A DNA stretch of 64,000 nucleotides, from the NCBI GenBank assembly GCA_026119855.1, contig JAOWBW010000180.1, positions 1,364,001-1,428,000 on the forward strand. Reading direction: 5' to 3'. A program made the position numbers and the translations under genes. Each line of letters begins with the position of its first letter. Within the stretch, counting starts at the first letter, position 1. The notes below the pieces were generated by a model, which had not been told where the DNA came from, did not search any database, and saw only the letters and a list, made by a program, of their open reading frames with translations. This document shows, piece by piece, positions 1-10,903 of the stretch. The stretch is from Campanula takesimana (lineage: Eukaryota > Streptophyta > Magnoliopsida > Asterales > Campanulaceae).

Positions 1-1031
1 CCTGCTCTGTAATGATTGCTGCGCCGTCTGACACATAGCTACTTTTAGCTATACTCTGTCTCTACTTGCTTTTTGCAGGTAACCGGTTGAGACAAAGGGG
101 TCTTTACCCATCAGACTTTTGCGAGCATGCGTGTACCACATATCTTCGTCATTAATGCTAAAGATACTGCATTTAATGCTCCTCAACTACCCAGCTGGAT
201 ATTCAAATTGCAAGCCTTCTTCTACAAGACTCAAGACATTTACTCCTCTTATAAATAGTGGACTTGGAGCATTGAAGAAGGTTGGTGAAAATAGAGCATT
301 GAAGAGAGTTGAATGTTTTTTGAGTATTCATTAAAGACTCAAACATTCTATGTCCATATAATCATTAGATCATTTAATAGGACATACACTTGTGCACCAA
401 CTCAAACAACATTGTTAGTATTCCCGAACTAGATCATATAAGGAATACGTTGTTTAAGTTATTCACACACCCACCTGAATGAGATAAGTACTCTTGAACT
501 TGCCGCTCAAATACACTTGGTCAGATTTGTTTTATGATCCATTAGAAATTTCTAGAACTTAGTCTTTGTATACCAGTAAAGCCGTGCTTGTAATAGACTA
601 GAGATATCTAATAGTACTCTTAACCAAAATCCAAGTTCTGACCAAACTTGGTAGAGGACGTAGCAGTATTTACACTGTGAACCTCTCCAAATATTTGTGT
701 CTCTGTTGCTTACCTTATCATTGCCGGTTGGAATTCTATCACCGGCAGATTGCATATGTTCGTACTGATTCATTGTAATTTCCATTGACCAATCTCTTGA
801 AACTGCATTGAACTTTTAGAAACAACTTTGTGTCTAAACTAAGCTCTGAAAATCTTTTATTCACTAATTTTGTGTGAGTTAAAACTAAGTCATATTTTAC
901 CCGCTGCTCTTACTGATAATAGTTTGCAAACTGATAAGTGACTTTGCATTTAAAAGTGTTTCTTTGTAAAAGTTTTAAAAAGGCTATTCACCCCCCCCTC
1001 TAGCCTATTTTCCTACCAATTGGGCCTAACA
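1..1031 (+). repeat. SIRE/Maximus-type copia LTR (left end outside window)
   Basis: The stretch has a TATA box (TATAAATA, 250-257). Near its right end it has the C-rich run followed by TCTAGCC that is typical of SIRE-type LTRs, and it ends in CTAACA at 1031. A second LTR of the same type at 60995-62444 shares the AGAGGACGTAG-like block and the C-run. No primer binding site follows 1031, so this is a 3' LTR or a solo LTR. No gene is visible in it. The family assignment rests on these shared blocks only. Confidence 0.65.
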
Positions 1032-1978
1032 GTAGCACTCTAGGGGTTACACTCAAGTTTAAAAGTCTCCTTTGGCAAGAAGCAATTCACTTCACCTCCC
1101 AACAATGCCCCTAGCAAAGCCATACGCAACTTTGGAGGCATCCTCAATTATTTTGGCACCAAAGGTCTTAAAGGCTTCGCAATCCACAATTTTTTGGGCT
1201 ACGACATTACAGTAATCCAATCAAAGGGCAATATTGGGGCTTCGTAATTGGCAATCTTTTTTTGGGAATGATACCCGAGCAATTCAATGTGGGGAATAAT
1301 CTTCATGGAACCAAGCAAGCTTCAAAGGGTCTCTCAGCAATTCACGCCAAAGGTCTTTTGGTTTGAATAAAGGATTCCGATGTTATGAATGAATTTGATG
1401 ATTCTTGTTAGAACTTACAACGAGATTATGAAGGAAGTCTTAGAGAAAAGGAAAATGATTCAATATGCTAAACTCTATCAAAACAGGGTTATAGCGGGAA
1501 ATGCCTTGGCCAATCACAATGTTTCTGCAATTCAGCACCCCCTTCTCCAAGATCAAAAGCAAAAGGTGCGGCTTTTGAGATTCAAGCACTAGTTGCATCC
1601 GAAGATCCGTCTTTAGTTCAACTCAAGAAGACCCAAGCAAGCATACTCATTTGGGACCTTATCACACCAAGACCTTATCATCCGCGACCTCGATGGCACC
1701 GCAAGACATTACTGCATCTTTTGATGTAAGCTTTCCACCATTTGGGTACCGACCACAATAAGTCCATTCATCTCCCCAGTAAGAGTATGAAGGAGATATC
1801 TATCAAGAATTCTACCCGACGGTACATCCGCTCTCAATACCGAGCCGATTCGTCTTCACATTCCATCATCTTGAAGCTCGCAAACAAAAGGTACATGACA
1901 TTTGGGGCTTGGAAATCTCTCGAATCTCCTATTGGGGCTTGCTCACACCAATAATAAAAGGTGATTTATTTGAATGGG
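1032..1978 (+). mobile_element. Tat-A: left remnant of an old Ty3/gypsy Tat element
   Basis: This piece and 51421-54376 are the two halves of one plus-strand element separated by Tat-B. A repeated phrase (TTGGGGCTTGCTCAC) lies just left of the Tat-B insertion and again just right of it, so the target was a short local tandem duplication. The remnant holds a gag-pol relic (1389-1760) and otherwise repeated non-coding phrases such as TTTGGCACCAAAGG, which also occurs near 51535. Its 3' LTR is at 53197-54376. Most of pol is missing. Confidence 0.6.
1389..1760 (+). pseudogene. Tat-A gag/protease-linker relic
   Basis: Three short stretches in different frames match the region between the gag zinc finger and the protease of Tat-D, in the same order. 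IMKEVLEKRK corresponds to IMREVLENRK, LKKTQASILIWDLI to LKKTQANISIWDLI, and LGTDHNKSIHLP to the segment containing SEHNEAIYL. Frames change between the blocks and no long frame survives, so this is a decayed coding fragment. It fixes the orientation of Tat-A as plus, opposite to Tat-B, Tat-C and Tat-D. Confidence 0.65.
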
Positions 1979-2959
1979 TGTTTGCGCGCGAGGTTTTTGC
2001 TTCGATGGAACGCTTTTGACCTTCGATTCACCTTCTTGTTGATTTGAGAGTCGCCACCATGTTATTGTCGGAACACGGACCGAGATGTCTGGATTCGGGG
2101 GTTAAGTTATGAATTGGGAAGGTCAAGAAGCACCCAATTCACCCAATCTAGGATTGGTCTTGCTAAGAAATCATCATCATCGTTTCAAAATCATGCATTC
2201 GTGTACCAAAAGATAAAAACAAACAAATAAATAATGACTTATTTATTTGGGATGTCGGATCATGTGCTTCGAGACCATCTCCATGGGTTGGAGAGGCTCT
2301 AGGCTGATCCTTTAATGGAATCACACTACTTCAAACACAAAGAAGGAGATGAGAAGATAGAAAAGCAAAGATTTACCTAAGCATTTTCTTCAAGAATCCT
2401 ATGGATGGCCTTGACTAAAGGCCTTGATCCTCCAAATTTCGTAGGTATCAGAGAGGGGTTGATTAGAAGAACTTCTTTGGTCATATTTTGAGTGGTTGTT
2501 TGGTGAATCTAGAGTCTACCCTTTTTCTGGTTCAAGAACCTTATATTTATAGGAGATTTTGACCTAGGGTTTTGGCTAAGAAGGTAAGTTGAGGTGGGAA
2601 TCAATGAGTTGATCTCCACAGAGGTATTTTTGGACTCTAGGATCGGTCATTAGGTTTTCCCATATTGCATGAGTGTTTTCCAAGAAAAGGGGTTAAGATC
2701 AACAAGGAAACTGACCAAAAACCCGACTGTCGAGGGGGATACCTCGTACGAGACATCAATGTGTCGTACGAGGCATATAAGTGCTGGAATCACTTATTTG
2801 CCCTCTGCGATAGTTTTAATGTTCAGTTTGGCCCCTAACTAACGGAGTAAGTCAGAAACTTAACGAAACATTTCCAACTTAATGAGTTTTGACCCAAATC
2901 AAAGGTGAGACACAGAAGTAGTGTGATTATAAATGAATGTCCAAAATGGGGTGTCTACA
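1979..2959 (-). repeat. Tat-B 3' LTR
   Basis: It is about 981 bp long and near-identical to 50444-51420. The minus-strand TATA box is at plus positions 2542-2551 and the CTCGTACGAG doublet at 2743-2772. Ends are TG and CA. The left flank, ATGGG, is the probable target duplication. Confidence 0.9.
2743..2772. promoter_or_regulatory. Tat-B CTCGTACGAG doublet, 3' LTR copy
   Basis: CTCGTACGAG is at 2743-2752 and a one-base variant, GTCGTACGAG, at 2763-2772, so the starts are 20 bp apart. The doublet lies about 190 bp upstream of the minus-strand LTR TATA box. The same doublet occurs at six other Tat-B sites. Confidence 0.6.
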
Positions 2960-2974
2960 GAGCCCCTCGGTGAA
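2960..2974 (-). other. Tat-B polypurine tract
   Basis: On the minus strand the LTR start is preceded by CACCGAGGGGCTC, a purine-rich run. All Tat elements here have a GAGGGG-like tract at this position, where plus-strand DNA priming is expected. Confidence 0.6.
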
Positions 2975-3051
2975 GATACTTATGGATGAAGTACCGTCGT
3001 CGATAGAAAAGACACCATTTTGAACTAGGGGTATGGTCGTGCTAAAAAGCT

Positions 3052-3090
3052 GCCTACGCATTCCTTGGAAGGAAATCAGACCAAACGTAG
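3052..3090 (-). other. CTACG box (inverted-repeat motif), Tat-B 3' UTR
   Basis: The plus strand reads GCCTACG, then TTCCTTGGAAGGAA (itself a dyad), then CGTAGTTTG. The arms CTACG/CGTAG can pair. Related boxes occur ten more times in the Tat elements. Confidence 0.45.
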
Positions 3091-3346
3091 TTTGACTCCA
3101 AAAATACGCAAAAACTAAGGTTTAAGGTATTTTAAAAATCATTTTTTTAAAGCAAAACTTGCGATAAGTAAAGCTCAGAGTTTAGAGAGTACCCATACTG
3201 TGGAATCAATAGCCTTGACCCAATTCCGAATATACTCCTTTTTGCCGATGACGAACCATCTCCAGTTGCAATCCATACTGAGGAAATCAATCTCTTTGAC
3301 TCCAATTCTGAACATGCCCTGTTGTTGATGACGAACCGCCTTCGAT

Positions 3347-3868
3347 TTTGGAGACGCCAGTTGCCTAGACCTTGCTTCTCCTTCCCAACGAGTTTGTCCC
3401 TTATGTTGGAAAATGTGAATCCTATGTTATTAACGTACGTCTTGATAACAATTATCGGACTCTAGGTTTGGAGACGCCAATTACTCGAACCTCGCTTCTC
3501 CTTTCAACGCGATTGCCTTTCCGTTGAAAATGTGAATCCTATGCCATTAACTTACGTCTTGATGACAATTATGGGACTCTAAATGGTGGGATCCTGTGTT
3601 GTTAACTTACGTCTTGACAACAGTCGTGAGATACCCGGATGTGGAGACGCCAATTACTCGGACCTTGCTTCTCCTTCTGACGCGACTGCCTTTCCGCCAG
3701 AAAAGTGAATCCTATGCCATTAACTTACATCTTAATGAAAATTATGGGACTCTAAATGGTGGGATCCTGTGTTGTTAACTTACGTCTTGACAACAGTCGT
3801 GGGATACCCGGTTCTAAATCCTGTGCCATTAACTTACACCTTGATGACAGTCATGGGATTCATAGTTT
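3347..3868. repeat. Tandem repeats in the Tat-B 3' UTR
   Basis: There are three degenerate units starting with GAGACGCCA (3347, 3471, 3643), about 124-172 bp long. Each contains ATTAACTTACGTCTTGA and a GGGACTC or GGGATAC block. They lie between the cargo genes and the polypurine tract, the usual site of 3' UTR tandem repeats in Tat elements. No coding sequence is seen from 2975 to 3990. Confidence 0.7.
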
Positions 3869-3990
3869 GCTGATGCAGATTCTTGTTGCTCACCCATGAT
3901 CTTGGATGCGTGGTGAGGATAAATTCGTACTGAGAAACAACTTTGCTTGTTCCAATTTTGAAAATATCCAGTTTATTGACGACTCAATGT

Positions 3991-5353
3991 TATTGGTGTT
4001 ATGCCCTAGGCATGTTGTTTGTAAAACAAATGTTATTATTTATAAAGATATTGAATGTTTGATTATTATGTCTTTTGCATGTTTATTATAATAATCCCCA
4101 TCCCTGAGGATTAATTATTAGTATAAGTTTAATAGATAATCATATGATGATTATGGTGTATGGGATACAATTAGACTTATGGGTATTTGTTGGAGAACAA
4201 ATACTAGACTGACCCCTATGAGATTTATGTCATGGTCACAATGTCATAATCAAGTATCATATAGTTATATTACTGGAATCTTTAGACCTGAGGTTATTAC
4301 AGTCTTCCACATGATGAACATTACGTTTGACATATTCAAACGTTATCCCTAACCGGATAGCTATAAAGAATATGATTGGCATAATCAGAATCATGTAGGG
4401 AAGAGTAATAAGTCAAGATGGGATTTGTTCCTCATCAAGAGAGATGTCAAGCTTTGGCCACTCGATGAATGGTATTGATGAAATGCATGGCCGTGCTCAA
4501 ATAAGATTTGTATTATCAATACATTCGGGATCGAGAAAGCATTGAACAAATCTAAGTTGACCATTGAACATGGCTTACGACCAATAGACATCGTGTAACA
4601 AAGAGATTGTATTATGTTCTATTTTAGGAAACTTTGGAGTTCAAAGTTATACTAATTGGGTAGTCATAATGGCTTGCTAGAGTCCGCTTATGACTTACGA
4701 GGTTTGACTGGTTCGGACTCGTTGCCAACTTAGTATAATCCTATTGGGTCACACACGCAGAACAGATAATTAAAAGGAGTGAAAAATGAAGTAAAACGGA
4801 TCCTGCCTAAAGGATCCGTACAGATGAATATGGATGCTTCCAGAAACATCCGTACGGATGGTTTTGCCTGGCAGAATCAGTTTTAGGAAAACTCTTGGTG
4901 AACAAGAAAACCTAAGTCCTAAAGGGTTTCTGAAACCCCTTGAATATAAATACAGACTGATGGGAATTGTTCGCTAGTTGTTGATTTGACCAATTCCAAA
5001 GTCTTTCTTAGAGAAAGAAATCACACATTATATTCTTGGGTTATTGTGATTGATTAATCTCAATTATCAAGTCACAATAATAATTAGGAGCTTTGAAGAA
5101 TCGTTCTTCAACATCGTTGATCAATCCGAAAACCTAGCAATCAAGTTCAAGAAGGAGTTCTTGAAATCTGTTCGTTGTGTGGATCACCGGTAGAGGGCGT
5201 TTGTCTTAACGCTTAATCCAAGTTTTACATAACGATATACAAGGGTTAGTTTCTTTCATCTTGTTATTATGAATTATTGTTCATAGCGGATCTAGGCTAT
5301 TGGGTTTTATTCATGTCTATCTTCCGCTGCGCATGATTGCACGAAACCCAACA
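3991..5353 (+). repeat. Copia 5' LTR
   Basis: It is 1363 bp long, with a TATA box at 4945-4952, and ends in CCCAACA. The first dinucleotide is TA where the other LTR has TG. The perfect target duplication shows the boundary is right, so the G-to-A change arose after insertion. Two ATCCGTACNGAT motifs lie at 4814 and 4848. Confidence 0.92.
4814..4859. promoter_or_regulatory. Copia U3 palindrome pair ATCCGTACNGAT
   Basis: ATCCGTACAGAT is at 4814-4825 and ATCCGTACGGAT at 4848-4859, with starts 34 bp apart, 86-131 bp upstream of the TATA box. The right LTR has the same pair at 11733 and 11767, and the internal leader has one at 5759 and 5792. Confidence 0.55.
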
Positions 5354-5354
5354 G

Positions 5355-5366
5355 TGGTATCAGAGC
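5355..5366 (+). other. Copia primer binding site (tRNA-iMet)
   Basis: TGGTATCAGAGC lies one base after the 5' LTR. This is the usual plant PBS complementary to the 3' end of initiator methionine tRNA. Confidence 0.85.
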
Positions 5367-6911
5367 CCCGTTAATGATCAATAATTCTAATATTATCATG
5401 ATATAATTATTTAATGCGATTATTTAATTGGTATGATCATGAGATAGATGAATTTATGTGATGGATTTTATATGAGATATAAAATATGCATGCTAGTTGA
5501 TGTGGTTGTAATATTGATTTGATTAATATGTATGATTGTATACTTAGATTATCATGTTGTAATTGGATTATTTTATTGATGATCTTGATCTAATTTGTAT
5601 GTGGAATAAATTGGTTATTGAATATATGAATTAGATGGGTTAAAATTCGTAATCTGCAATTTCATGTTTCTGTAATCTGATATGTATAAACACGATATTA
5701 AGATTGATCGAATTTCTGAAATCTGAAAATCTGGAAAAACTGGGATTCTACACAAGGAATCCGTACGGCTGGTTTGGGAGCCTCCAAACAAATCCGTACG
5801 GACGTTTTTGGCTCACTCCCAGATTTCATTCTGACTTCTCATGTTCAGATTGTTCTGCAAATTGTTTGCAGAATTTGAACCTGGAAACAGAAACTGGTTT
5901 CAGACGGCTGGTTTTCAAAACCATGTTTCTTGAAACAGTTTTCTGCGAAGAATTCAAAGTAACTGCAGAAATCAGAGTTCTAAAGAGTTTAGAACTGTAG
6001 TAATCTGTGAGATTAAGAGACAATAAAAGATCTTGAGACAAGTGGCCAATCTATACGGGAATGTGGATGCCTTTTGGCTTAGTTTCGACCGTATAGAGAA
6101 GTTGCTTGGTTTCTTGATCCTAGTACGGGAATGTGGATGCCTTTTGGCTTAGTTTCGACCGTACAGTTTGTTCTCTCAATTTCAAGATGCTCTGCAGAAG
6201 GTTTGGACTATACTGATTTGATCCATTTCAGATGGCTGGTCTTTGAAACCGTGTTTCCTGAAATAGATGTAAGTTCAGAATCCAGACATAGAGATTAGAA
6301 TCTTAAAGGAGTTTAAGATTGGAGTAATCTCAAAGGTTTCAGAATTTAATCCTTAACTAGCGCAACTAATGTCACATAAAATTAATTCGGTTAATTGTTT
6401 AACTTTATGTGTGTGAACCTTCTTAAAATTTAAGTTAAGTGCCAATCCATGATTAAAACACTTATGAGTACATGGGTAGTTTTATGCGGGCTCTGCCAAA
6501 GCGAGGCGCATTAATTCTATTCATCTATGAGTAAGATGAGGAAAGAGTGATTCCTATACGTTTAAAATGGTTTGACTTAATTGAGCTATCAAAAGACAAA
6601 GTTTTGGGCCTAAGGCACAGATGAGATTGACATATGTTAGACATATGATGTCTAAATCTTATAAAGGATCTAAGAGTCATATATGATATGATTGACAAGG
6701 AGTTGTCTACCTAATTAATTTAATTTTGAGCAGTATCGCCAAAGCGGACTTGAAATTAAATTAAAGATGGATCTTAGCCCATTTAAATTATATGATACAT
6801 TGGATGTATTTGAAGGTTATATAATTTAGTGGGAGTATTTGTGAAATACTTATAATATCTTTAATTAAGTTAGTACTTATATTTAATTATATGTTTGCAT
6901 AATTGTAGATA
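5367..6911 (+). other. Copia 5' leader with internal repeats
   Basis: This 1.5-kb AT-rich untranslated leader has no convincing gene. It contains ATCCGTACGG palindromes (5759-5770 and 5792-5803), an exact 40-bp direct repeat (6054-6093 and 6124-6163) bounded by TACGG and CCGTA, and a diverged duplication around 5898 and 6229. A short open stretch at 5704-6000 is not conserved with anything I recognise. Confidence 0.6.
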
Positions 6912-7529
6912 ATGGCTCAAAGTACTGGTTCTTTATCATTGTGATCTATCCTTGAGAAGGAAAAACTTCAAGAAAATGGAGCTAACTACACGGATTGGAT
7001 CCGTAGCCTTAGAATTGTTCTAAAGCATGAGGAAAAGCTCTATATTCTTGATGAGCCCGTTCCTGAAGAGGAACCTGCTTCTAATGCACCCAAGGATGAG
7101 AGAAACGCCTACAAGAAACACAAAAGTGATTCTCATGAGGTGAGTTGTCTTATGTTTGCGGCCATGTGTCCAGAGCTTCAGAAGACTCTTGAACACTTGG
7201 AGGCATTTGACCTTGCTGCTTCGTTGAAAGATATGTTTCAAGAACAAGCAAGGCAAGAGAGGTTCGACACTATAGCTTCCTTGGTCTCATGCAAGATGAG
7301 CTAAGGGCAGTCTGTGGGCCCTCATGTTTTGAAGATGAAGGTTCACTTTGAGCATCTAGGGAGGCTTGATCATCCCATTGATGTTGAGTTGGCCACTGAT
7401 TTTATTCTTAATTCATTGCCCAAAAGCTATAATCAATTCGTCATGAATTTTAATATGCATGGGATGGATAAGTCCATGTCTGAGTTGCATGGGATGCTAA
7501 AGACAGCGGAAAAGAAAATTGGTAAATAA
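6912..7529 (+). pseudogene. Copia gag, N-terminal part, three in-frame stops
   Basis: This is the capsid part of the copia polyprotein. The ATG at 6912 opens a frame with the typical plant copia gag text, including the block NYTDWIRSLRIVLKHEEKL and a Q/KSMSELHGMLKTAE-like end. In-frame stops occur at 6942-6944, 7302-7304 and 7527-7529. The frame continues through the last stop into the zinc-knuckle region, so the stops are lesions within one polyprotein. The product would form the cytoplasmic virus-like particle. Confidence 0.8.
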
Positions 7530-8879
7530 GTCGCTCCTGTGCTCGTAGTGACAAAAGGAGGAAAAGGCTCTAAAGGCAAAGGCAAAGGGGTTAAGACAAA
7601 AGTTGTCAAACCCAAGATTGGCAAGCCAATTGTTGCCAATGCTGATGTGGCTAAACCTACTTCCCAAAAGGATGCAATCTGTTTCCACTGCAATGAGATT
7701 GGTCATTGGAAAAGAAATTGCAAGGTTTACAAGGAAGAGTTAAAGAAGAAGAAGAGCAGTGGGACTGCGTCTACTTCAGGTATCTATGTTATAGATATTC
7801 TACTTTCTACTTCTAGTTCCTGGGTATTAGATACCGGATGTGGATCTCACATTTGTTTGAATGTGCAGGCACTAAGGAATAGGAGGATACTCAAAGATGG
7901 CGAAGTGGACCTACGCGTGGGGAATGTAGCAAGAGTTGCTGCATTAGCTGTAGGAACATATGATGTCATTTTACCTAGCGGATTAATTCTTGTTTTGAAC
8001 AATTGTTATTACGTTCCGGATTTGAGTAGAAATATTATTTCAATTTCTTGTTTGGATAATGAAGGTTATAGTTTTCTTATTAAAAATAAGAAGTTTTCTA
8101 TTTATTTAAATGATATGCTTTATTGTACTGCATGTTCATTTAATGGCCTTTATGTTCTTGATGTTGAGAATGAAAATAATGAGAATATTTATAATGTAAA
8201 TAAGAAATCCAAACCTAATGATGTAAATCATACTTATTTATGGCATTGCCGTCTTGGTCATATTAATGAGAAGCGTTTCTCAAAACTTCATGGGGACGGA
8301 CTTTTGGATTCACGTGATTTTAAATCATATGAAACTTGTGAGTCTTGTTTACTTGGAAAAATGACAAAGACACCTTTTACTAAGAGTAGTGAAAGGGCTA
8401 GTGACTTATTGGGACTCATACATACTGATGTGTGTGGACCAATGAGCAGCAGTGCTAGGGGTGGATATCAATACTTCATAACTTTTACTGATGATTTTAG
8501 TAGATATGGCTATGTCTACTTAATGAAACATAAAAGTGAATCTTTTGAGATATTTAGAATATTTCAAAATGAAGTACAAAATCAACTTGGTAAAACTATT
8601 AAGGCACTTAGATCTGATCGAGGTGGAGAATATTTAAGCCAAGAATTTGACAATCATCTTAAAGATTGTGGAATTGTTTCACAATTAACTCCACATGGAA
8701 CACCACAATGGAATGGTGTGTCTGAGCGGAGAAATAGGACTTTATTAGATATGGTCTGCTCCATGATGAGTCAAGTTGATCTTCCTTTAACCTTTTGGGG
8801 ACATGCACTAGAAACTGCTGCTCTTACACTAAATAGAGTTCCAACTAAATCTGTTCCAAAGACTCCATATGAGATGTAG
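7530..8879 (+). CDS. Copia polyprotein: zinc knuckle, protease, integrase core
   Basis: The open frame starts with a lysine-rich basic stretch. A CCHC knuckle at 7680-7721 reads CFHCNEIGHWKRNC. An aspartic protease follows with the DTG active site in WVLDTGCGSHIC, then a GAG-pre-integrase segment (LWHCRLGHINEKRF). Next is an integrase core with Asp in HTDVCGP, Asp in LRSDRGGEYLS and Glu in NGVSERRN. All three catalytic acidic residues are present. A one-base insertion near 8878 closes the frame within the TPYEM motif, and the rest of the polyprotein continues in the next frame. There is no separate start codon, since the part is read through from gag. Confidence 0.88.
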   Translation, partial: VAPVLVVTKGGKGSKGKGKGVKTKVVKPKIGKPIVANADVAKPTSQKDAICFHCNEIGHWKRNCKVYKEELKKKKSSGTASTSGIYVIDILLSTSSSWVLDTGCGSHICLNVQALRNRRILKDGEVDLRVGNVARVAALAVGTYDVILPSGLILVLNNCYYVPDLSRNIISISCLDNEGYSFLIKNKKFSIYLNDMLYCTACSFNGLYVLDVENENNENIYNVNKKSKPNDVNHTYLWHCRLGHINEKRFSKLHGDGLLDSRDFKSYETCESCLLGKMTKTPFTKSSERASDLLGLIHTDVCGPMSSSARGGYQYFITFTDDFSRYGYVYLMKHKSESFEIFRIFQNEVQNQLGKTIKALRSDRGGEYLSQEFDNHLKDCGIVSQLTPHGTPQWNGVSERRNRTLLDMVCSMMSQVDLPLTFWGHALETAALTLNRVPTKSVPKTPYEM

Positions 8880-10382
8880 GACTGGAAGAAAACCTAGTTT
8901 GTCTTTCATGAAGATTTGGGGTTGCGATGCTTATGTTAAGAGAATGATCTCTGACAAACTTGCACCAAAATCTTACAAGTGTTATTTTGTGGGTTACCCT
9001 AAGGAAACTAAGGGTTATTACTTTTACAACCGCATGGACAACAAAGTGTTTGTTGCCCGAGATGGTACTTTTCTAGAGAAAGAGTTTCTCTCCAAAGAAA
9101 TTAGTCGGAGTAAAATTAATCTCGAAGAAGTTCGAGAACCTGAAAATAATGTGGAACAAAATGTTGGATCTGAACAAGTTTCACAAGGTGTTGTGGAACC
9201 TATTCAGAATACTCAAGTTCCTCGCAGAACTGGTAGGGTGCGATCCGAACCTGAGAGATATGGATTTCTCATGACGGATAGCAATGAAGTGGAAGTCATA
9301 GTTGATGACGAACCTACTACCTACCAAGAAGCGATGTCCGCTCCTGATTCAGATAAATGGCTTGGAGCCATGGAATCTGAAATTAAGTCCATGTACGATA
9401 ATCAAGTTTGGAACTTGATTGATGCGCCCGAAGGTGTGAAAACCATAGGATGCAAGTGGGTTTTCAAAAAGAAGACTGACATGGATGGAAAGGTGCATAT
9501 TTATAAAGCTATACTTGTAGCGAAAGGCTATAGGCAGATTCATGGAATAGACTATGATGAAACCTTTTCGCCCGTAGCAATGATCAAATCTATAAGAATT
9601 TTACTTGCCATAGCCGCATATTTTGACTATGAGATATGGCAAATGGATGTCAAAACAGCGTTCCTTAACGGGAACTTACTTGAGGATGTTTATATGACAC
9701 AACCTGAAGGTTTTGTAATTCCAGAAAATTCTAACAAAGTATGCAAATTGCAAAGATCCATTTATGGATTGAAGCAAGCCTCTAGGAGTTGGAATCTTCC
9801 ATTTGATGAATCGGTCAAAGAGTTTGGCTTCATCAAGAACGAAGATGAACCTTGTGTATACAAGAAGATTAGTGGGAGCATAGTACTATTTCTTGTGCTA
9901 TATGTTGATGACATATTAATCATTGGAAATGACATTCCTGCACTGCAGTCTATAAAGACTTGGTTAGGAAAGTGTTTCTCAATGAAAGATATGGGAGAAG
10001 CCTCTTACATACTTGGCATAAGGATCTATCATGAGAGATCTAAGAAATTGATTGGTTTAAGTCAAGATACATATATTGACAAAGTTCTTAAGAGATTCCG
10101 CATGGAAAACTCTAAGAGAGGAAATTTACCAGTAGGTCATGGCATATCTCTAAGCAAGAATCAGTGTCCTAAGACAACTGATGAGCGTGAGAGAATGATA
10201 GGGATTCCATACGCTTCTGCTATTGGATCCATCATGTATGCCATGATATGTACTAGACCCGATGTCTCGTATGCTTTGAGCATGACGAGCAGATACCAAT
10301 CAGATCCTGGTGAGAGTCACTGGATTGCAGTCAAGATGATTCTTAAGTACTTGCGAAGGACTAAAGATTCGTTCTTGTGTAT
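8880..10382 (+). CDS. Copia polyprotein: integrase C-terminus and reverse transcriptase
   Basis: The integrase C-terminal part (KIWGCDAYVKRM, GYYFYN) is followed by an acidic linker and a complete copia RT. Recognisable RT motifs are WVFKKKTDMDGKV, FSPVAMIKSIRILLAIAA, the first catalytic Asp in IWQMDVKTAFLNG, SIYGLKQASRSWN and the catalytic YVDDILIIGND. This frame is shifted by one from the upstream part, and again near 10380 from the RNase H part. With both frameshifts the RT is not joined to gag in any single frame. Confidence 0.88.
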
Positions 10383-10883
10383 GGAGGAATGGAAGATGAT
10401 CTTGTTGTAAGTGGTTACACAGAAGCAAGCTTCCAAACCGACAAGGATGATTCTAGATCGCAATCTGGATTTTTATTTGTGCTCAATGGAGGTGCTGTTA
10501 GCTGGAAGAGTTCTAAGCAAAGTACCGTAGCAGATTCTACAACTGAAGCTGAGTATATTGCTGCATCCGATGCTGCTAAAGAGGCTGTTTGGATTAAAAA
10601 GTTCATTGGTGAACTAGAGGTGGTTCCTAGCATTGCTAATCCAATAGACCTTTATTGTGATAATAATGGTGCTATTGCTCAAGCAAAAGAACCTAGATCG
10701 CATCAGAAATCCAAACACAAACTTAGGCATTTTCATATCATTCGAGAGATCGTTAATAGAGGAGACGTAAATATATGCAGAGTACCAACTGATGATAATA
10801 TTGCAGACCCATTGACAAAGGGTCTTCCGCAAGCAAAGCATGATGGTCATGTTAGGTCTATGGGTATTCGATACATTAATTAG
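10383..10883 (+). CDS. Copia RNase H domain and polyprotein C-terminus
   Basis: The plant copia RNase H begins with GYTEASFQTDKDDSRSQSG and has the acidic residues in TTEAEYIAASDAAKEAVW and the DNNGAIAQAK motif. It ends in DPLTKGLPQAKHDGHVRSMGIRY, followed by a stop at 10881-10883. It is one frame off the RT part because of a frameshift near 10380. The polypurine tract lies just downstream. Confidence 0.88.
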   Translation, partial: GGMEDDLVVSGYTEASFQTDKDDSRSQSGFLFVLNGGAVSWKSSKQSTVADSTTEAEYIAASDAAKEAVWIKKFIGELEVVPSIANPIDLYCDNNGAIAQAKEPRSHQKSKHKLRHFHIIREIVNRGDVNICRVPTDDNIADPLTKGLPQAKHDGHVRSMGIRYIN

Positions 10884-10890
10884 GCTTAGT

Positions 10891-10903
10891 GCAAGTGGGA
10901 GAT
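10891..10903 (+). other. Copia polypurine tract
   Basis: CAAGTGGGAGAT lies directly before the right LTR (TGTTGG at 10904). This is the common plant copia polypurine tract. Confidence 0.75.

Noticed and set aside
5704..6000. Small gene in the copia leader
   Set aside because: It lies between PBS and gag, contains copies of the leader repeat, and shows no protein similarity or conserved partner elsewhere in the window.
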